From Selenomonas sp. (lineage in GTDB: Bacteria > Bacillota > Negativicutes > Selenomonadales > Selenomonadaceae): a stretch of 64,000 nucleotides of DNA. A program made the position numbers and the translations under genes. The stretch is from positions 1-64,000 of the forward strand of contig JALEZZ010000031.1 in assembly GCA_022773585.1 (NCBI GenBank), written 5' to 3'. Positions 47,481-56,118 of the stretch are shown here, piece by piece. Below the pieces are notes generated by a model, which was not told where the DNA came from, ran no database searches, and saw only the letters and a program-made list of their open reading frames with translations. Every line of letters begins with the position of its first letter. Within the stretch, counting starts at the first letter, position 1.

Positions 47481-47756
47481 TTACTCCTTGTACGATTTGA
47501 TGTCTTCGGGGAAGGCGTAGATTTCGCCGACGGTGTCGCGCGTGCCCGCGAGGTACTGGTCGATGTCATCGACGTCGATGTAGAGCTTGCAGTCGATGTC
47601 GAGGTAGCCCTGCTCTTTCGCGCCGGAGACGTCGCGGATGGCGATGAGCTGCTCGCGGAGCTTCAGGAGCTCCGAGCGCGTCGCGTGGAGGTCGAGCTTG
47701 ATGAGGGGCACGCCGTATTCTTTGAGGACTTCGTCCATGGTCATGCGCTGGGACAT
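47481..47756 (-). CDS. Small conserved-looking cytoplasmic protein
   Basis: A 91-residue protein (MDEVLKEYGVPLIKLDLHATR; YLDIDCKLYIDVDDIDQYLAGT), alpha-beta pattern, no recognised domain. Its end is 3 bp before the next gene's ATG, so the two are coupled. The start is supported by AAAGGAT 12 bases before ATG; the longer upstream frame is a shadow of the next gene. Confidence 0.65.
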   Translation of the reverse strand: MSQRMTMDEVLKEYGVPLIKLDLHATRSELLKLREQLIAIRDVSGAKEQGYLDIDCKLYIDVDDIDQYLAGTRDTVGEIYAFPEDIKSYKE

Positions 47757-47860
47757 GGGTTCCACGATCCTTTCTGCTGGTCGTTCTTGACTTTTTGATG
47801 TTTCAATTCTATCAAAGGGTTCTGAGATTTTCCTGAAAATAAACGGCGGGAAGCGCGCAC

Positions 47861-47896
47861 AAAAACGGCCCCGCCAGAAAACTCTGAGCGGGGCCG
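47861..47896 (-). terminator. Terminator CGGCCCCGC/GCGGGGCCG
   Basis: Perfect 9-bp GC stem with T-run on the minus strand, 20 bases after the 47.9-kb gene. Confidence 0.85.
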
Positions 47897-47916
47897 CAGA
47901 TTCCAGAATCCAATTC

Positions 47917-48630
47917 TTACATTTCGCCGCTCTTGACCGCATCTGCCGCCGTTCCCGACGCCGCCGTGCTGTCCGCCGCGTCCGTCTTCGGGTTCGTGAG
48001 CTGGTCGTAGAGGTCGGCGAAGCGCTTCGTGACTTCGTCGTGGGTCTTCGTCGTGATCTCAGGCATTTCGCTGTCGTCGCCGAACGTGTCCTTCCACGAG
48101 ATGCCGGCCGCCTCGAAGCCTTTCTCGACTGCCGACTGCATGGCCTTGAGCTTCTCGGGATCGCCGTTCGCGATGGACGAAGCCATGTCGAGGATGCGGC
48201 CCGCGACCGCGTCGATCGAATAGTCGCCGCCATCCGCGACGGCTTTTTCTGCGTCTTCCGGCGTCGTCGCGACCTCCGGCAGTGCGAATTTGTCAGGGCT
48301 GATCAGCACGCCGTCGAAATTCAGCTGCGTGATGCCGCTGTCGAGATAGCCCTGCATCTTGACGTTCTGCTGCGTCAGCGTCTGGATCATGAGCTGCTGG
48401 CTCTTCTCGATGCCCTGCTTCAGCACGTCAATCTGGTCGGCCGTCAGACCCTTCGTCGCTTTCGACGCCTGCTGCGCCGCCGTCGAGATGTTGACCGTAT
48501 AGGCCTCGCTCGTCGTGTTTTCCGTCGTCGTGCCGTCGGGCGTCGTCGTCACCGCCCGACTCGTCTTCGTATACGAGCCGGAAAGCGCCGCCGTCTGCTG
48601 GCTGATCCGTGTCATCGTCGATACATCCAT
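47917..48630 (-). CDS. DUF5610-like protein
   Basis: A 237-residue soluble protein. The N-terminal 60 residues are Ser/Thr-rich. The C-terminal part (ILDMASSIANGDPEKLKAMQSAVEKGF, then MPEITTKTHDEVTKRFADLYDQL) resembles the DUF5610 module that is found in Selenomonas-type and some proteobacterial proteins of unknown role. ATG follows TAAGGAGGAGTTCCAC. No signal peptide. Confidence in the coding call is high, in the family moderate. Confidence 0.72.
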   Translation of the reverse strand: MDVSTMTRISQQTAALSGSYTKTSRAVTTTPDGTTTENTTSEAYTVNISTAAQQASKATKGLTADQIDVLKQGIEKSQQLMIQTLTQQNVKMQGYLDSGITQLNFDGVLISPDKFALPEVATTPEDAEKAVADGGDYSIDAVAGRILDMASSIANGDPEKLKAMQSAVEKGFEAAGISWKDTFGDDSEMPEITTKTHDEVTKRFADLYDQLTNPKTDAADSTAASGTAADAVKSGEM

Positions 48631-48833
48631 GTGGAACTCCTCCTTACTTCCATGCCTTATGCATTGACACTTTTACATCTTCATTATCTCCCATTGCGTC
48701 CGAAAAGGCAAGCCTTTTTTCGTGCTTTTCGAAAGATTTCACAATCCTTTCAAAAAAGCAGGAAACGGCAGATGCCGGAGCGAATCCTTCTCCTAGTTCT
48801 ATGTAAATTCATCGGATCAAAGGGGGCTTTTCT

Positions 48834-50270
48834 TTGAACTTTCTCACGCGGGCAGGGCTCGTCCTCGCCCTCGCATCATGCGCCCCGGCTCCCGCCTCGG
48901 CCGCTCCGGTCGCCCTGCACTTCGACGATGCGGAGGTCGCAGAAGTCTTGCAGGCGGCGGCGCGGCTCGGCGGATACGGCATCGTCCTCGACAACGACGT
49001 CCGCGGACGCATCACGGTCGACACGTCCGCCGAGCCCGCAGACCTCCTGCCGCGCGTCGCACGCATGTACGGTCTCGCTGCCGAGCTGCGCGACGGCGTT
49101 TTCTACGTCTCTTCCGCCGCTCACGCAGAAAACGTCCGACAGACGTATGTCTTCCCCGTGCACTACAGTGCCCCTGAGGCCCTGCTGCCAGCAATAAATT
49201 TATCCCTGCCTGAGGCAGGAAAACGGGATTCTGCGACGAATAGTTCTAGTGATACCAAAAAGAAAGAGATTCGTCCTAGGACTGCGCGTCAAACGGATGA
49301 CGCCGACGCAGAAAATGCAAAATCGCAGGCAGAAAATACTGCATCTGAGAGCCGCGACGGCACCCGTGCCACGGTCGGCACGGACGGCCAGTCCGTCGTG
49401 CTCTACGGCACGCCGGCCGAAGCAGAATCCTGCCAAAAGCTCCTCCGGGAGCTCGACGTCCCCGCGCACCAGGTCGCGCTCGAAGCGAAAGTCGTCTCGC
49501 TGACGAACGAGGCTTCGCGCGAGCTCGGCGTCACGTGGGACTGGTCGACGCTTCCGCAGTCACCCGAAGTCAAGGAGTCCAAAGAAACGCTGAGCCGCAG
49601 CACGACGGTCAAGACAGACGGCGTCACGCAGGAAGTCAGCATCTCGGAAGACGTGCCGAAGTACGAGATCACGCGCAAGTACAAAGGCGACTCCGTGATT
49701 CCGGGCATCGTGCAGTTCGGCCGCGGGCCGGAGGGTCACCCCTTCGAGTGGTACTACGAGGCACAGCTCCACGCGCTCGAGCAGTCGGGCAAGGCGAAAG
49801 TCCTTTCGCGGCCGAACATCACGACGCTCACGGGCCGCGAAGCCGTCATCGAAATCGGCAGCGAAGTGCCCGTGCCGGAAGTCGAGACGACGAGCCGCTC
49901 CACGACGACCTCTTTCACCTACCACAAGGCGGGCATCATCCTGCGCTATACGCCGTACGTCAGCGACGACGGCCGCATCACGGCCATCGTGCACACGGAA
50001 GTCAGCTCGCCCGTCTACGTCGAAGACCTCAAGGCCTACCGCTTCAAAAAGCGCAGCGCGGACACGTCCGTGCGCCTGAAAGACGGCGAGACCATGGTCA
50101 TCGGCGGCCTCATCGGCAGCGAGGAGGCGCGAAACTACCGCAAGATTCCCTTTCTCGGGGACATCCCGGTGCTCGGTGCCTTCTTCAAGAATGTACAGAA
50201 GAGCAAGCAGTCTTCTGAAATCATGATCTTCCTGACGGCGCATGTCTTGCCGTCGGATAATGAGCAGTAA
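48834..50270 (+). CDS. Secretin-family outer-membrane protein
   Basis: A 478-residue GspD/PilQ-type secretin. Signal peptide to about residue 23 (ALASCAPAPASA); an N-terminal STN/N0-like domain (LHFDDAEVAEVLQAAARLGGYGIV); a charged, low-complexity insertion (about 120-175); and the C-terminal secretin gate with VEIGSEVPVPEVE, AGIILRYTPYV, GGLIGSEEARNYRKIPFLGDIP and MIFLTAHVLP. The start codon is TTG after AAAGGGGGC. This confirms a diderm envelope. No other type II/IV pilus genes are adjacent; a NarL-type regulator follows. Confidence 0.92.
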   Translation: MNFLTRAGLVLALASCAPAPASAAPVALHFDDAEVAEVLQAAARLGGYGIVLDNDVRGRITVDTSAEPADLLPRVARMYGLAAELRDGVFYVSSAAHAENVRQTYVFPVHYSAPEALLPAINLSLPEAGKRDSATNSSSDTKKKEIRPRTARQTDDADAENAKSQAENTASESRDGTRATVGTDGQSVVLYGTPAEAESCQKLLRELDVPAHQVALEAKVVSLTNEASRELGVTWDWSTLPQSPEVKESKETLSRSTTVKTDGVTQEVSISEDVPKYEITRKYKGDSVIPGIVQFGRGPEGHPFEWYYEAQLHALEQSGKAKVLSRPNITTLTGREAVIEIGSEVPVPEVETTSRSTTTSFTYHKAGIILRYTPYVSDDGRITAIVHTEVSSPVYVEDLKAYRFKKRSADTSVRLKDGETMVIGGLIGSEEARNYRKIPFLGDIPVLGAFFKNVQKSKQSSEIMIFLTAHVLPSDNEQ

Positions 50271-50319
50271 TGTATGTGAAACAAAAAGGAACAAGGGAAA
50301 GAAAAAGGAGCGACATTCC

Positions 50320-50991
50320 ATGGCAATCAAGATCCTCATCGCGGACGACCACGCCCTCCTGCGGCAGGGCATCAAGCGCGTGCTGAATTTCGAGGACGAC
50401 CTCGAAGTCGTCGGCGAGGCCGAGGACGGGCAGGAAACCCTCGCGCGCACGCTCGTGCTGCAGCCGGACATCCTGCTTCTCGACCTCAACATGCCGGGCC
50501 TCTCGGGCCTCGAGGTCACAAAGCAGCTGCAGGCTGCAAAATGCAAGACGCGCATCATCACGCTCACGATTCACGACAGCGACAACTACGTGCTCGAGAT
50601 GCTGAAGAACGGCGCGCTCGGCTACCTCTTGAAGGACGTCGAGCCGAGCGTCCTCATCAAGGCCATCCATGTCGTCAACGAAGGCAACACCTTCGTCTAT
50701 CCGAAGCTCGCCGAACGGCTCTTCGGCGGGGTCGCCGAGGATGAAGACCTCACGGAGAAAGCGCGCGAGATGTGGCGCGAGAGCCGTTCCGAGCGCCTGA
50801 CGTCCCGCGAGATGGACGTCCTCGAGTGCATCGCAAAAGGCTTCTCGAACCAGGACATCGCCCAGGCCCTCTGCGTCAGCGAAAAGACCGTCAAGAACCA
50901 CCTGACGAACATCTTCCGCAAGCTCAACGTCAACGACCGCACGCAGGCGCTCGTCTACGTGCTGAAGCACAAGATCATCTCGCTCGAGTAA
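50320..50991 (+). CDS. NarL/FixJ-family response regulator
   Basis: A 223-residue regulator. The receiver domain has the acidic pair ADDHALLRQG, phosphoacceptor Asp in LLLDLNMPG and the Thr/Lys switch (TLTIHD, LLKDV). The C-terminal LuxR helix-turn-helix is RLTSREMDVLECIAKGFSNQ...VSEKTVKNHLTNIFRKL. The receiver insertion between domains (FGGVAEDEDLTEKAREMWRES) is longer than usual. No kinase gene adjacent. ATG follows AAAGGAG. It is 50 bp after the secretin and may share its transcript. Confidence 0.92.
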   Translation: MAIKILIADDHALLRQGIKRVLNFEDDLEVVGEAEDGQETLARTLVLQPDILLLDLNMPGLSGLEVTKQLQAAKCKTRIITLTIHDSDNYVLEMLKNGALGYLLKDVEPSVLIKAIHVVNEGNTFVYPKLAERLFGGVAEDEDLTEKAREMWRESRSERLTSREMDVLECIAKGFSNQDIAQALCVSEKTVKNHLTNIFRKLNVNDRTQALVYVLKHKIISLE

Positions 50992-51008
50992 CCCGTTTCT
51001 GCATAAGC

Positions 51009-51034
51009 AAAGCTCCCTGTACGGGAGCTTTTTT
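51009..51034 (+). terminator. Terminator AAAGCTCCC/GGGAGCTTTTTT
   Basis: Nine-bp stem and T-run directly after the regulator. Confidence 0.9.
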
Positions 51035-51096
51035 CGTACTGACATGTTATAATGGAACAAGCGATTGCACAAGATTGGAGGAAATATGATTCACCC

Positions 51097-51417
51097 ATGA
51101 CGATTGAGGAAATTCACACACTCTGCCACGATGACACCATAGAAATCACGCAACATATGATGAGCCGCTTCCAGCAGCGAGGCATCCGATATCGCGAAAT
51201 CAAAGAAGCGCTCCAGCATGGGGAAATCATCGAAGATTATCCTGATGATTTCCCTTATCCCAGCTGTCTTGTTCTCGGAGCAACAATAGCCGGAAAGATT
51301 CTCCACGTTGTTGTCGGGATTGGAGATGGCCAGCTCTGGATCATCACGGCTTATGAACCAGATGCCTCTCGTTGGAGTGAAGATTTCCGTGTGCGAAAGG
51401 AGGAAAATCCATCATGA
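51097..51417 (+). CDS. DUF4258 protein, putative toxin
   Basis: A 106-residue DUF4258 protein (TIEITQHMMSRFQQRGIRYREIKEAL then GKILHVVVGIGDGQLWIITAYEPD), a fold related to RelE/BrnT-like toxins. It overlaps the next gene, a YgiT-type zinc-finger antitoxin, by four bases. TTGGAGG lies 16 bases upstream of the ATG. The DUF4258/YgiT pair is recurrent in bacteria and regarded as a type II toxin-antitoxin candidate. Both genes look intact. Confidence 0.82.
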   Translation: MTIEEIHTLCHDDTIEITQHMMSRFQQRGIRYREIKEALQHGEIIEDYPDDFPYPSCLVLGATIAGKILHVVVGIGDGQLWIITAYEPDASRWSEDFRVRKEENPS

Positions 51418-51638
51418 AATGTTTTTTTTGCAAAGGCAGCATGGTCGAAAGCACGACAAACTACATGGCCGACCTCGATGGGCATTTCATCATCATCCGC
51501 AACGTCCCATGTCATAAATGCACGCAATGTGGCGAGGTGACATATAGCGGCACCGTTGCCGCACGACTAGACGAACTCGTCACCGCACTCGAAAAAATGA
51601 TGACCGAAGTCGCCATCATTGATTACGAAGCAGCATGA
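51414..51638 (+). CDS. YgiT/MqsA-like zinc-finger antitoxin
   Basis: A 74-residue protein with the N-terminal MqsA-type zinc finger, MKCFFCKGSM...CHKCTQCGEVTYSG (four cysteines in two CxxC), followed by a short helix. It lacks the C-terminal helix-turn-helix of full MqsA, as usual in this small subgroup. It should bind the DUF4258 partner. Confidence 0.82.
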   Translation: MKCFFCKGSMVESTTNYMADLDGHFIIIRNVPCHKCTQCGEVTYSGTVAARLDELVTALEKMMTEVAIIDYEAA

Positions 51639-51655
51639 AACGCTATGCCGACACA

Positions 51656-51704
51656 AATACGGGCAGCACCCCGGAGTTTCATGCTCCGAGGTGCTGCCCG
51701 TATT
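51656..51704. terminator. Bidirectional terminator AATACGGGCAGCAC
   Basis: A 14-bp perfect outer stem plus an inner CGGAG/CTCCG stem with T-run, between convergent genes. Confidence 0.9.
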
Positions 51705-51711
51705 TTTCGAC

Positions 51712-52644
51712 CTATTTCTGCAGCTGCGCGTAGAACATCGCGTCGCGCAGGGCGTCCTGCGGTTCGCCTTGCAGGGCGCGATGGCAGGCGTCGTAGACGT
51801 CTTCCCGCCCGCAATCCCGCACGAGATGTCGCAGCTGGTTGCGGCAGAAGGTGTAGAGCACGTTGCGGATCTGGCGCTGGAGGCGCTCGCCCTTGAAAGC
51901 GGGTTCCTTTTGCAGCCAGGCTGTCACATGCTCCATCATGCGCGCCGTCGCGACAGCGTAGCGCTCGGCGCGGACGAGGCCTTCGGCATGATCGATGGAT
52001 TCCGACCGCAAACGATAGTGATAGAGAATATCCGGGAGCAGGACGTACCTCCGCGCCGTGATCAGGCGCTCGAAATGAAAGCTCACATCAGGCGCAACCG
52101 GCACGTCGCAGAACGTCAGATGATGCGCGTCGAGAAAAGCGCGGCGGAAGAGCTTGCTCCACGGCGCGATATGCATGCGCACGGGGACAAAGCAATCCAC
52201 GCGCTGCTGGAGACCGCCTTGCAGGAGTCCCGCTTTCTTCGTCCATCGATAGCCTCTTCCATCGCCCGGCTGCTGCCGGAACTCCTGAAAGCCCGCCTGC
52301 ACGACATCGGCCTCCCGTTCCTCGGCGGCCTGATGGAGGACGGCCAGGTACTGCGGCGTGACGATGTCATCGTTGTCGACAAAGGCGACATACTTCCCCT
52401 GCGCCACCTCCAGGCCGAACGTATACGCGCGGGCCGCGCCGCGGTTCCATCGACGCTTCATCAGCCGGACGCGCGCGTCTTTTGCCGCATACGCTTCCTC
52501 AATGTCCCGGCTGCCGTCTGTCGAGCCGTCATCGATGAGGATCAGCTCGAAATCTCGAAACGTCTGCGCAAGGATGCTGTCGAGGCAGGCCGCGAGGTAT
52601 GGCGCAACGTTGTAGACCGGTACGATGACCGAGATTTCAGGCAT
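51712..52644 (-). CDS. Family 2 glycosyltransferase
   Basis: A 310-residue GT-A fold sugar transferase. EISVIVPVYNVAPYLAACLDSIL and LILIDDGSTDGSRDI are the nucleotide-sugar-binding start, and YVAFVDNDD is the DxD-like metal site. It probably builds a surface polysaccharide. The ATG is 13 bases from AGGAGGG. It stands alone next to a two-component system. Confidence 0.92.
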   Translation of the reverse strand: MPEISVIVPVYNVAPYLAACLDSILAQTFRDFELILIDDGSTDGSRDIEEAYAAKDARVRLMKRRWNRGAARAYTFGLEVAQGKYVAFVDNDDIVTPQYLAVLHQAAEEREADVVQAGFQEFRQQPGDGRGYRWTKKAGLLQGGLQQRVDCFVPVRMHIAPWSKLFRRAFLDAHHLTFCDVPVAPDVSFHFERLITARRYVLLPDILYHYRLRSESIDHAEGLVRAERYAVATARMMEHVTAWLQKEPAFKGERLQRQIRNVLYTFCRNQLRHLVRDCGREDVYDACHRALQGEPQDALRDAMFYAQLQK

Positions 52645-52667
52645 TGTCAAATGTTTCCCTCCTATTT

Positions 52668-54104
52668 TCACCCATCCACAAGCGGGATGGCGAGGTGGAT
52701 GGTCGTGCCTTTGCCGAGGGCGCTGTCCATCGTGATGTGGATGTCGTGTTGTTCGGCGATCCACGTCGCGATGGAGAGGCCGAGGCCCGTGCCGCTGACG
52801 CCTTCGGCTTTCGTGCGCGAGGTGTCGACGCGGTAGAAGCGTTCGAAGACTTTCGACTGCTCCTCGGGCGCGATGCCGATGCCGTCGTCGCCGAGCGAGA
52901 GCAGCATGAACTTGCCATGGCGCACGCAGCTCGCCGTGATATGGCCGCCATCGGGCGTGTACTTCGCACTGTTCTCGAGGAAGATGCGCATCATCTGACG
53001 CATCATGACGGGGTCGGCGTAAATGGTGCCAGACTCGTTCTTCTCGAGCGTGACCGTGTGCTGCTTCGTCACGAGCTTCATCTTGCGCATGACATCCTCG
53101 ACGAGTTCGGAGAGCTCGAGGTTCTCCTTGTGGAGCACCTGGCGCTTCTGGTCGGCGCGCGCGAGGAACAGGAGCTTCTCGATGAGCTGCTGCATGTTCT
53201 CGGCCTCGCTGCGGATGGACGAGATGCCCTCTTTGAGCACCTCCCCGTCCGTCTGCCCCCAGCGCGCCAGGAGGTCGGAGTAGCCGAGGATGACCGTGAC
53301 GGGCGTGCGGAGCTCGTGCGAGGCGTCGGAGACGAAGCGCTGCTGCTGGGAAAAGCCCTGCTGCAGGCGGTCGAGCATATGGTTGAATGTGACGGCGAGC
53401 TCGTGGAGCTCGTCATGCGCGGGCGCGGGCGCGATGCGGCGGCTCATGTCCTCGACCTCGATTTCACGCGCCGTCGCCATCATCGTGCGGATGGGGCGCA
53501 GCACGCGGCGGCTCAGGAAGTAACCGGCACCGAGCGCGACGAGGAAGCCCGCTGCCGTCAGGAGCAGCAGGAAGCGCTGCATGTCCTTGAGGAACGCGCT
53601 CTCGGCCGTAATCGTGCGCAGGAAGTGGAGCGTGTAGATGGAGCCGCCATGCATGACATCGACGGTCGCGTGGTAGATGGTCGAGTTGCCGATGTCGGCG
53701 ACGGCCATGCTCTGATCCGCCCAGAACGGCGGACGGATCCGCGTGTTTTCCTCGATGTCAGGAAGCGATGGGAAGTGCGCGTCGTTCTCGAAGACGACGC
53801 GGCCCGTGATGTCCGTGACGCGCAGCACGACGCCCGGCAGGACGGGGTCATCATCCCAGAAATTCGGCGTGAAGTCTGCGCCGCCCTCGATCTTTTCCAC
53901 GGTCTGCCGCTCCGAGATGCCGATGGCGACCTCGGCCTGATGGTAGAACGCATAGTAGACGCCGAGCGCCATCGCGCCCATGCCGATGACGAGCAGGATA
54001 AAAAGAATCACGGCGTAGACCGCCGTGATCTTTGTGGAAATGCGCGCATTGCGGATGGCATGCAGCAGCGAGAACGAGGATGCTCCCTCAGTCTTTGATG
54101 ACAT
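52668..54104 (-). CDS. Sensor histidine kinase
   Basis: A 478-residue membrane kinase. Two transmembrane segments (about 23-45 and 185-205) flank a periplasmic domain. HAMP follows, then the phosphoacceptor SDASHELRTPVTVI and the ATPase N box (FLENSAKYTPDGG), DDGIGI and GTGLGLSI. It is encoded downstream of, and overlaps by 17 bases, the OmpR-type regulator, as in CusRS/ArlRS-like pairs. Start is the overlap ATG; no better ribosome site seen, so translational coupling is likely. Confidence 0.93.
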   Translation of the reverse strand: MSSKTEGASSFSLLHAIRNARISTKITAVYAVILFILLVIGMGAMALGVYYAFYHQAEVAIGISERQTVEKIEGGADFTPNFWDDDPVLPGVVLRVTDITGRVVFENDAHFPSLPDIEENTRIRPPFWADQSMAVADIGNSTIYHATVDVMHGGSIYTLHFLRTITAESAFLKDMQRFLLLLTAAGFLVALGAGYFLSRRVLRPIRTMMATAREIEVEDMSRRIAPAPAHDELHELAVTFNHMLDRLQQGFSQQQRFVSDASHELRTPVTVILGYSDLLARWGQTDGEVLKEGISSIRSEAENMQQLIEKLLFLARADQKRQVLHKENLELSELVEDVMRKMKLVTKQHTVTLEKNESGTIYADPVMMRQMMRIFLENSAKYTPDGGHITASCVRHGKFMLLSLGDDGIGIAPEEQSKVFERFYRVDTSRTKAEGVSGTGLGLSIATWIAEQHDIHITMDSALGKGTTIHLAIPLVDG

Positions 54105-54774
54105 AGCCGACGCCCCGGACGGTGTAGATGTACTTCTCGCCGAAGCGCTCGTCGATCTTCGCGCGCAGGTAGCGGATGTAGACGTCGACGACGTTCGTGT
54201 CGCCCGCGTAGTCGTAGCCCCAGACCTCCTGGAGGATCTGGTCGCGCGTCAGGACGTTGCGCTTGTTGCGCAGGAGATACTCAAGGAGCGAGTACTCCTT
54301 CTTCGTCAGGTGGATTTCCTCGCCGCTCACGGTGACCTCGTAGCGGCTCGGGTAGAGCACGAGGCTCTTGCACGTCAGACGCTCGCCCTCGGGGCCGTCC
54401 GTCGTCTGATGCTTGCGGAGTGCCGCGCGGATGCGCGCGAGGAGTTCCTGGATGGCGAACGGCTTCGTGATGTAGTCATCCGCGCCGAGGTCGAGGCCCG
54501 TGACCTTGTCCTCGAGCTCATCCTTCGCCGTCAGCATGATGATGGGGATGGTCGAGAATTCGCGCACCTTGCGGCAGACTTCGAAGCCATCGAGGCCCGG
54601 CAGCATGACGTCGAGGAGCACGAGGTCGAACTTCTCCTGTCCGATGCGCTCAAAGGCACGCTGGCCGTTATCTTCCGTCGCCGTCTCGAAGCCCTCATGC
54701 TCGAGCTCGATCTGCAGGAAGCGCGCAATGCGGCGCTCATCTTCGACAATCAGGATGCGTACTGGTTCTTCCAT
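54088..54774 (-). CDS. OmpR-family response regulator
   Basis: A 228-residue regulator. Receiver: VEDERRIARFLQIELEHEGF, phospho-Asp in LLDVMLPG, Lys in ITKPFA. Winged helix: LTKKEYSLLEYLLRNKRNVLTRDQILQEVWGYDYAGDTNVVDVYI. ATG follows AGGAGGAAACAG. It controls genes in response to the kinase encoded next; the signal is unknown. Confidence 0.95.
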   Translation of the reverse strand: MEEPVRILIVEDERRIARFLQIELEHEGFETATEDNGQRAFERIGQEKFDLVLLDVMLPGLDGFEVCRKVREFSTIPIIMLTAKDELEDKVTGLDLGADDYITKPFAIQELLARIRAALRKHQTTDGPEGERLTCKSLVLYPSRYEVTVSGEEIHLTKKEYSLLEYLLRNKRNVLTRDQILQEVWGYDYAGDTNVVDVYIRYLRAKIDERFGEKYIYTVRGVGYVIKD

Positions 54775-54832
54775 TCTGTTTCCTCCTATTTCATCGTATT
54801 TTTCTAATCTAGCCAATTCTTACTATATAACG

Positions 54833-54866
54833 AGACGGCAGGAAAGAAAAGCCTTTCCCGCCGTTT
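54833..54866. terminator. Hairpin between FkbM gene and regulator
   Basis: CGGCAGGAAAG/CTTTCCCGCCG imperfect stem followed by GTTTTT on the plus strand; its orientation does not clearly serve the minus-strand gene. Confidence 0.4.
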
Positions 54867-54893
54867 TTAATGGAAATATTACGCGAAAACCTC

Positions 54894-56039
54894 TTATCGG
54901 CAGTACAGTACACGCTCCCACATCGTCGGCACGGTCGGCGTATGCGGAAAACATTCGATAACGGAACGCATCTCATCATTAAATACCGGATCCTGATACC
55001 CGATGCCGTAATGGCGGAATGCAAAGACATAGTCCGGACGCAGGGACTTGATGTACTGCTGCAGAGTCCAGAAATCCTCCGGCTTATGATATGCACTGAT
55101 CGCCATGCGCGGCTTCCAGCGAGCAATGGTGAGTGCCGCTCCCTGCAACGCTTCGAGTTCCGCTCCCTCGATATCCAGCTTGATGAAGTCCACGCGCGGC
55201 AGGTCATGCTCCACTACATACTCATCGATACTTGTGAACTGCGCGATGCGATTGCCGCCATACTGCTTCGTGCTCGAAGCTGAATTCCCGCCATGCAAAT
55301 AGCCCGCCTGATACGTGTGGTCAGAAAGCCCCATGTTTTCGGCAACGAATCCGTACTTCTCAGCCATCGCCTGGCATTTCGGAAAGTTCTCTGCATCCAT
55401 CTCGAAAGAGAAAACCTGGCCTTCGCTCCCAGCAGCTGACTGGAACTGGCGGCCCGTCTCACCGTCGAAAGCGCCGCCATCAATGACAACGTCGCCCGGA
55501 CGTGCAGCGAAATCATGAAGGAAATACTGCGGCTCCGGAGCAATATCGAAATCATCGAGGCAGGAAGATGCCTGATACTTCCATGCACCGAGATATGCGC
55601 GCTTCGATGCCTCATCTGCAAAATCTGCATACGCAGCGTAGAGTTCTGAGAGCTTCGCATCGTAGAGCTCCTCGAACGGGCGTATCTTTTCCACATCATT
55701 CATCGTGACGCATGTCATGCCCAATTGATGGAAGAACTCCGTGAAAGCATTCGCAAACCCCGTCTCAGGAAAGAACACGACCTGCGGCCGCTCCTTCCAC
55801 GAAGGGAGATCCTTGGCATGCACGGTCGGGACGGGTGCACTTGGCAGGTTTCCACCCAGTGTCACAATAACCGAAAGGTGGATGCCGCTTTCCAGCAGAG
55901 GCTTCAGCGTTTTCTCCAGGTATTCATCCTGCCGATAATAGAACAACGCGCAAGGCGTCCCCTGCTCTGCCCAAGAACGCATCCGATGACCATAATCTTT
56001 GAGATGAAAATCCGAAACGGCCTGCAAAAACTGCTTCAT
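54894..56039 (-). CDS. FkbM-family methyltransferase
   Basis: A 381-residue protein with a C-terminal FkbM SAM-dependent methyltransferase domain (GDVVIDGGAFDGETGRQF as motif I; VDFIKLDIEGAELEALQGA). The N-terminal 150 residues are a separate alpha/beta part (SGIHLSVIVTLG; VVFFPETGFANAFTEFF) seen in glycan-modifying FkbM proteins. It probably methylates a surface sugar. ATG follows AAAGGAGACATGCACG. AT content is higher than in neighbours, a hint of transfer. Confidence 0.88.
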   Translation of the reverse strand: MKQFLQAVSDFHLKDYGHRMRSWAEQGTPCALFYYRQDEYLEKTLKPLLESGIHLSVIVTLGGNLPSAPVPTVHAKDLPSWKERPQVVFFPETGFANAFTEFFHQLGMTCVTMNDVEKIRPFEELYDAKLSELYAAYADFADEASKRAYLGAWKYQASSCLDDFDIAPEPQYFLHDFAARPGDVVIDGGAFDGETGRQFQSAAGSEGQVFSFEMDAENFPKCQAMAEKYGFVAENMGLSDHTYQAGYLHGGNSASSTKQYGGNRIAQFTSIDEYVVEHDLPRVDFIKLDIEGAELEALQGAALTIARWKPRMAISAYHKPEDFWTLQQYIKSLRPDYVFAFRHYGIGYQDPVFNDEMRSVIECFPHTPTVPTMWERVLYCR

Positions 56040-56118
56040 CGTGCATGTCTCCTTTGCGTGCGTGCAATAAACTTACGCTCAGTATATCATGGATGCCCTT
56101 TTCCTACAACAAGCCCCT

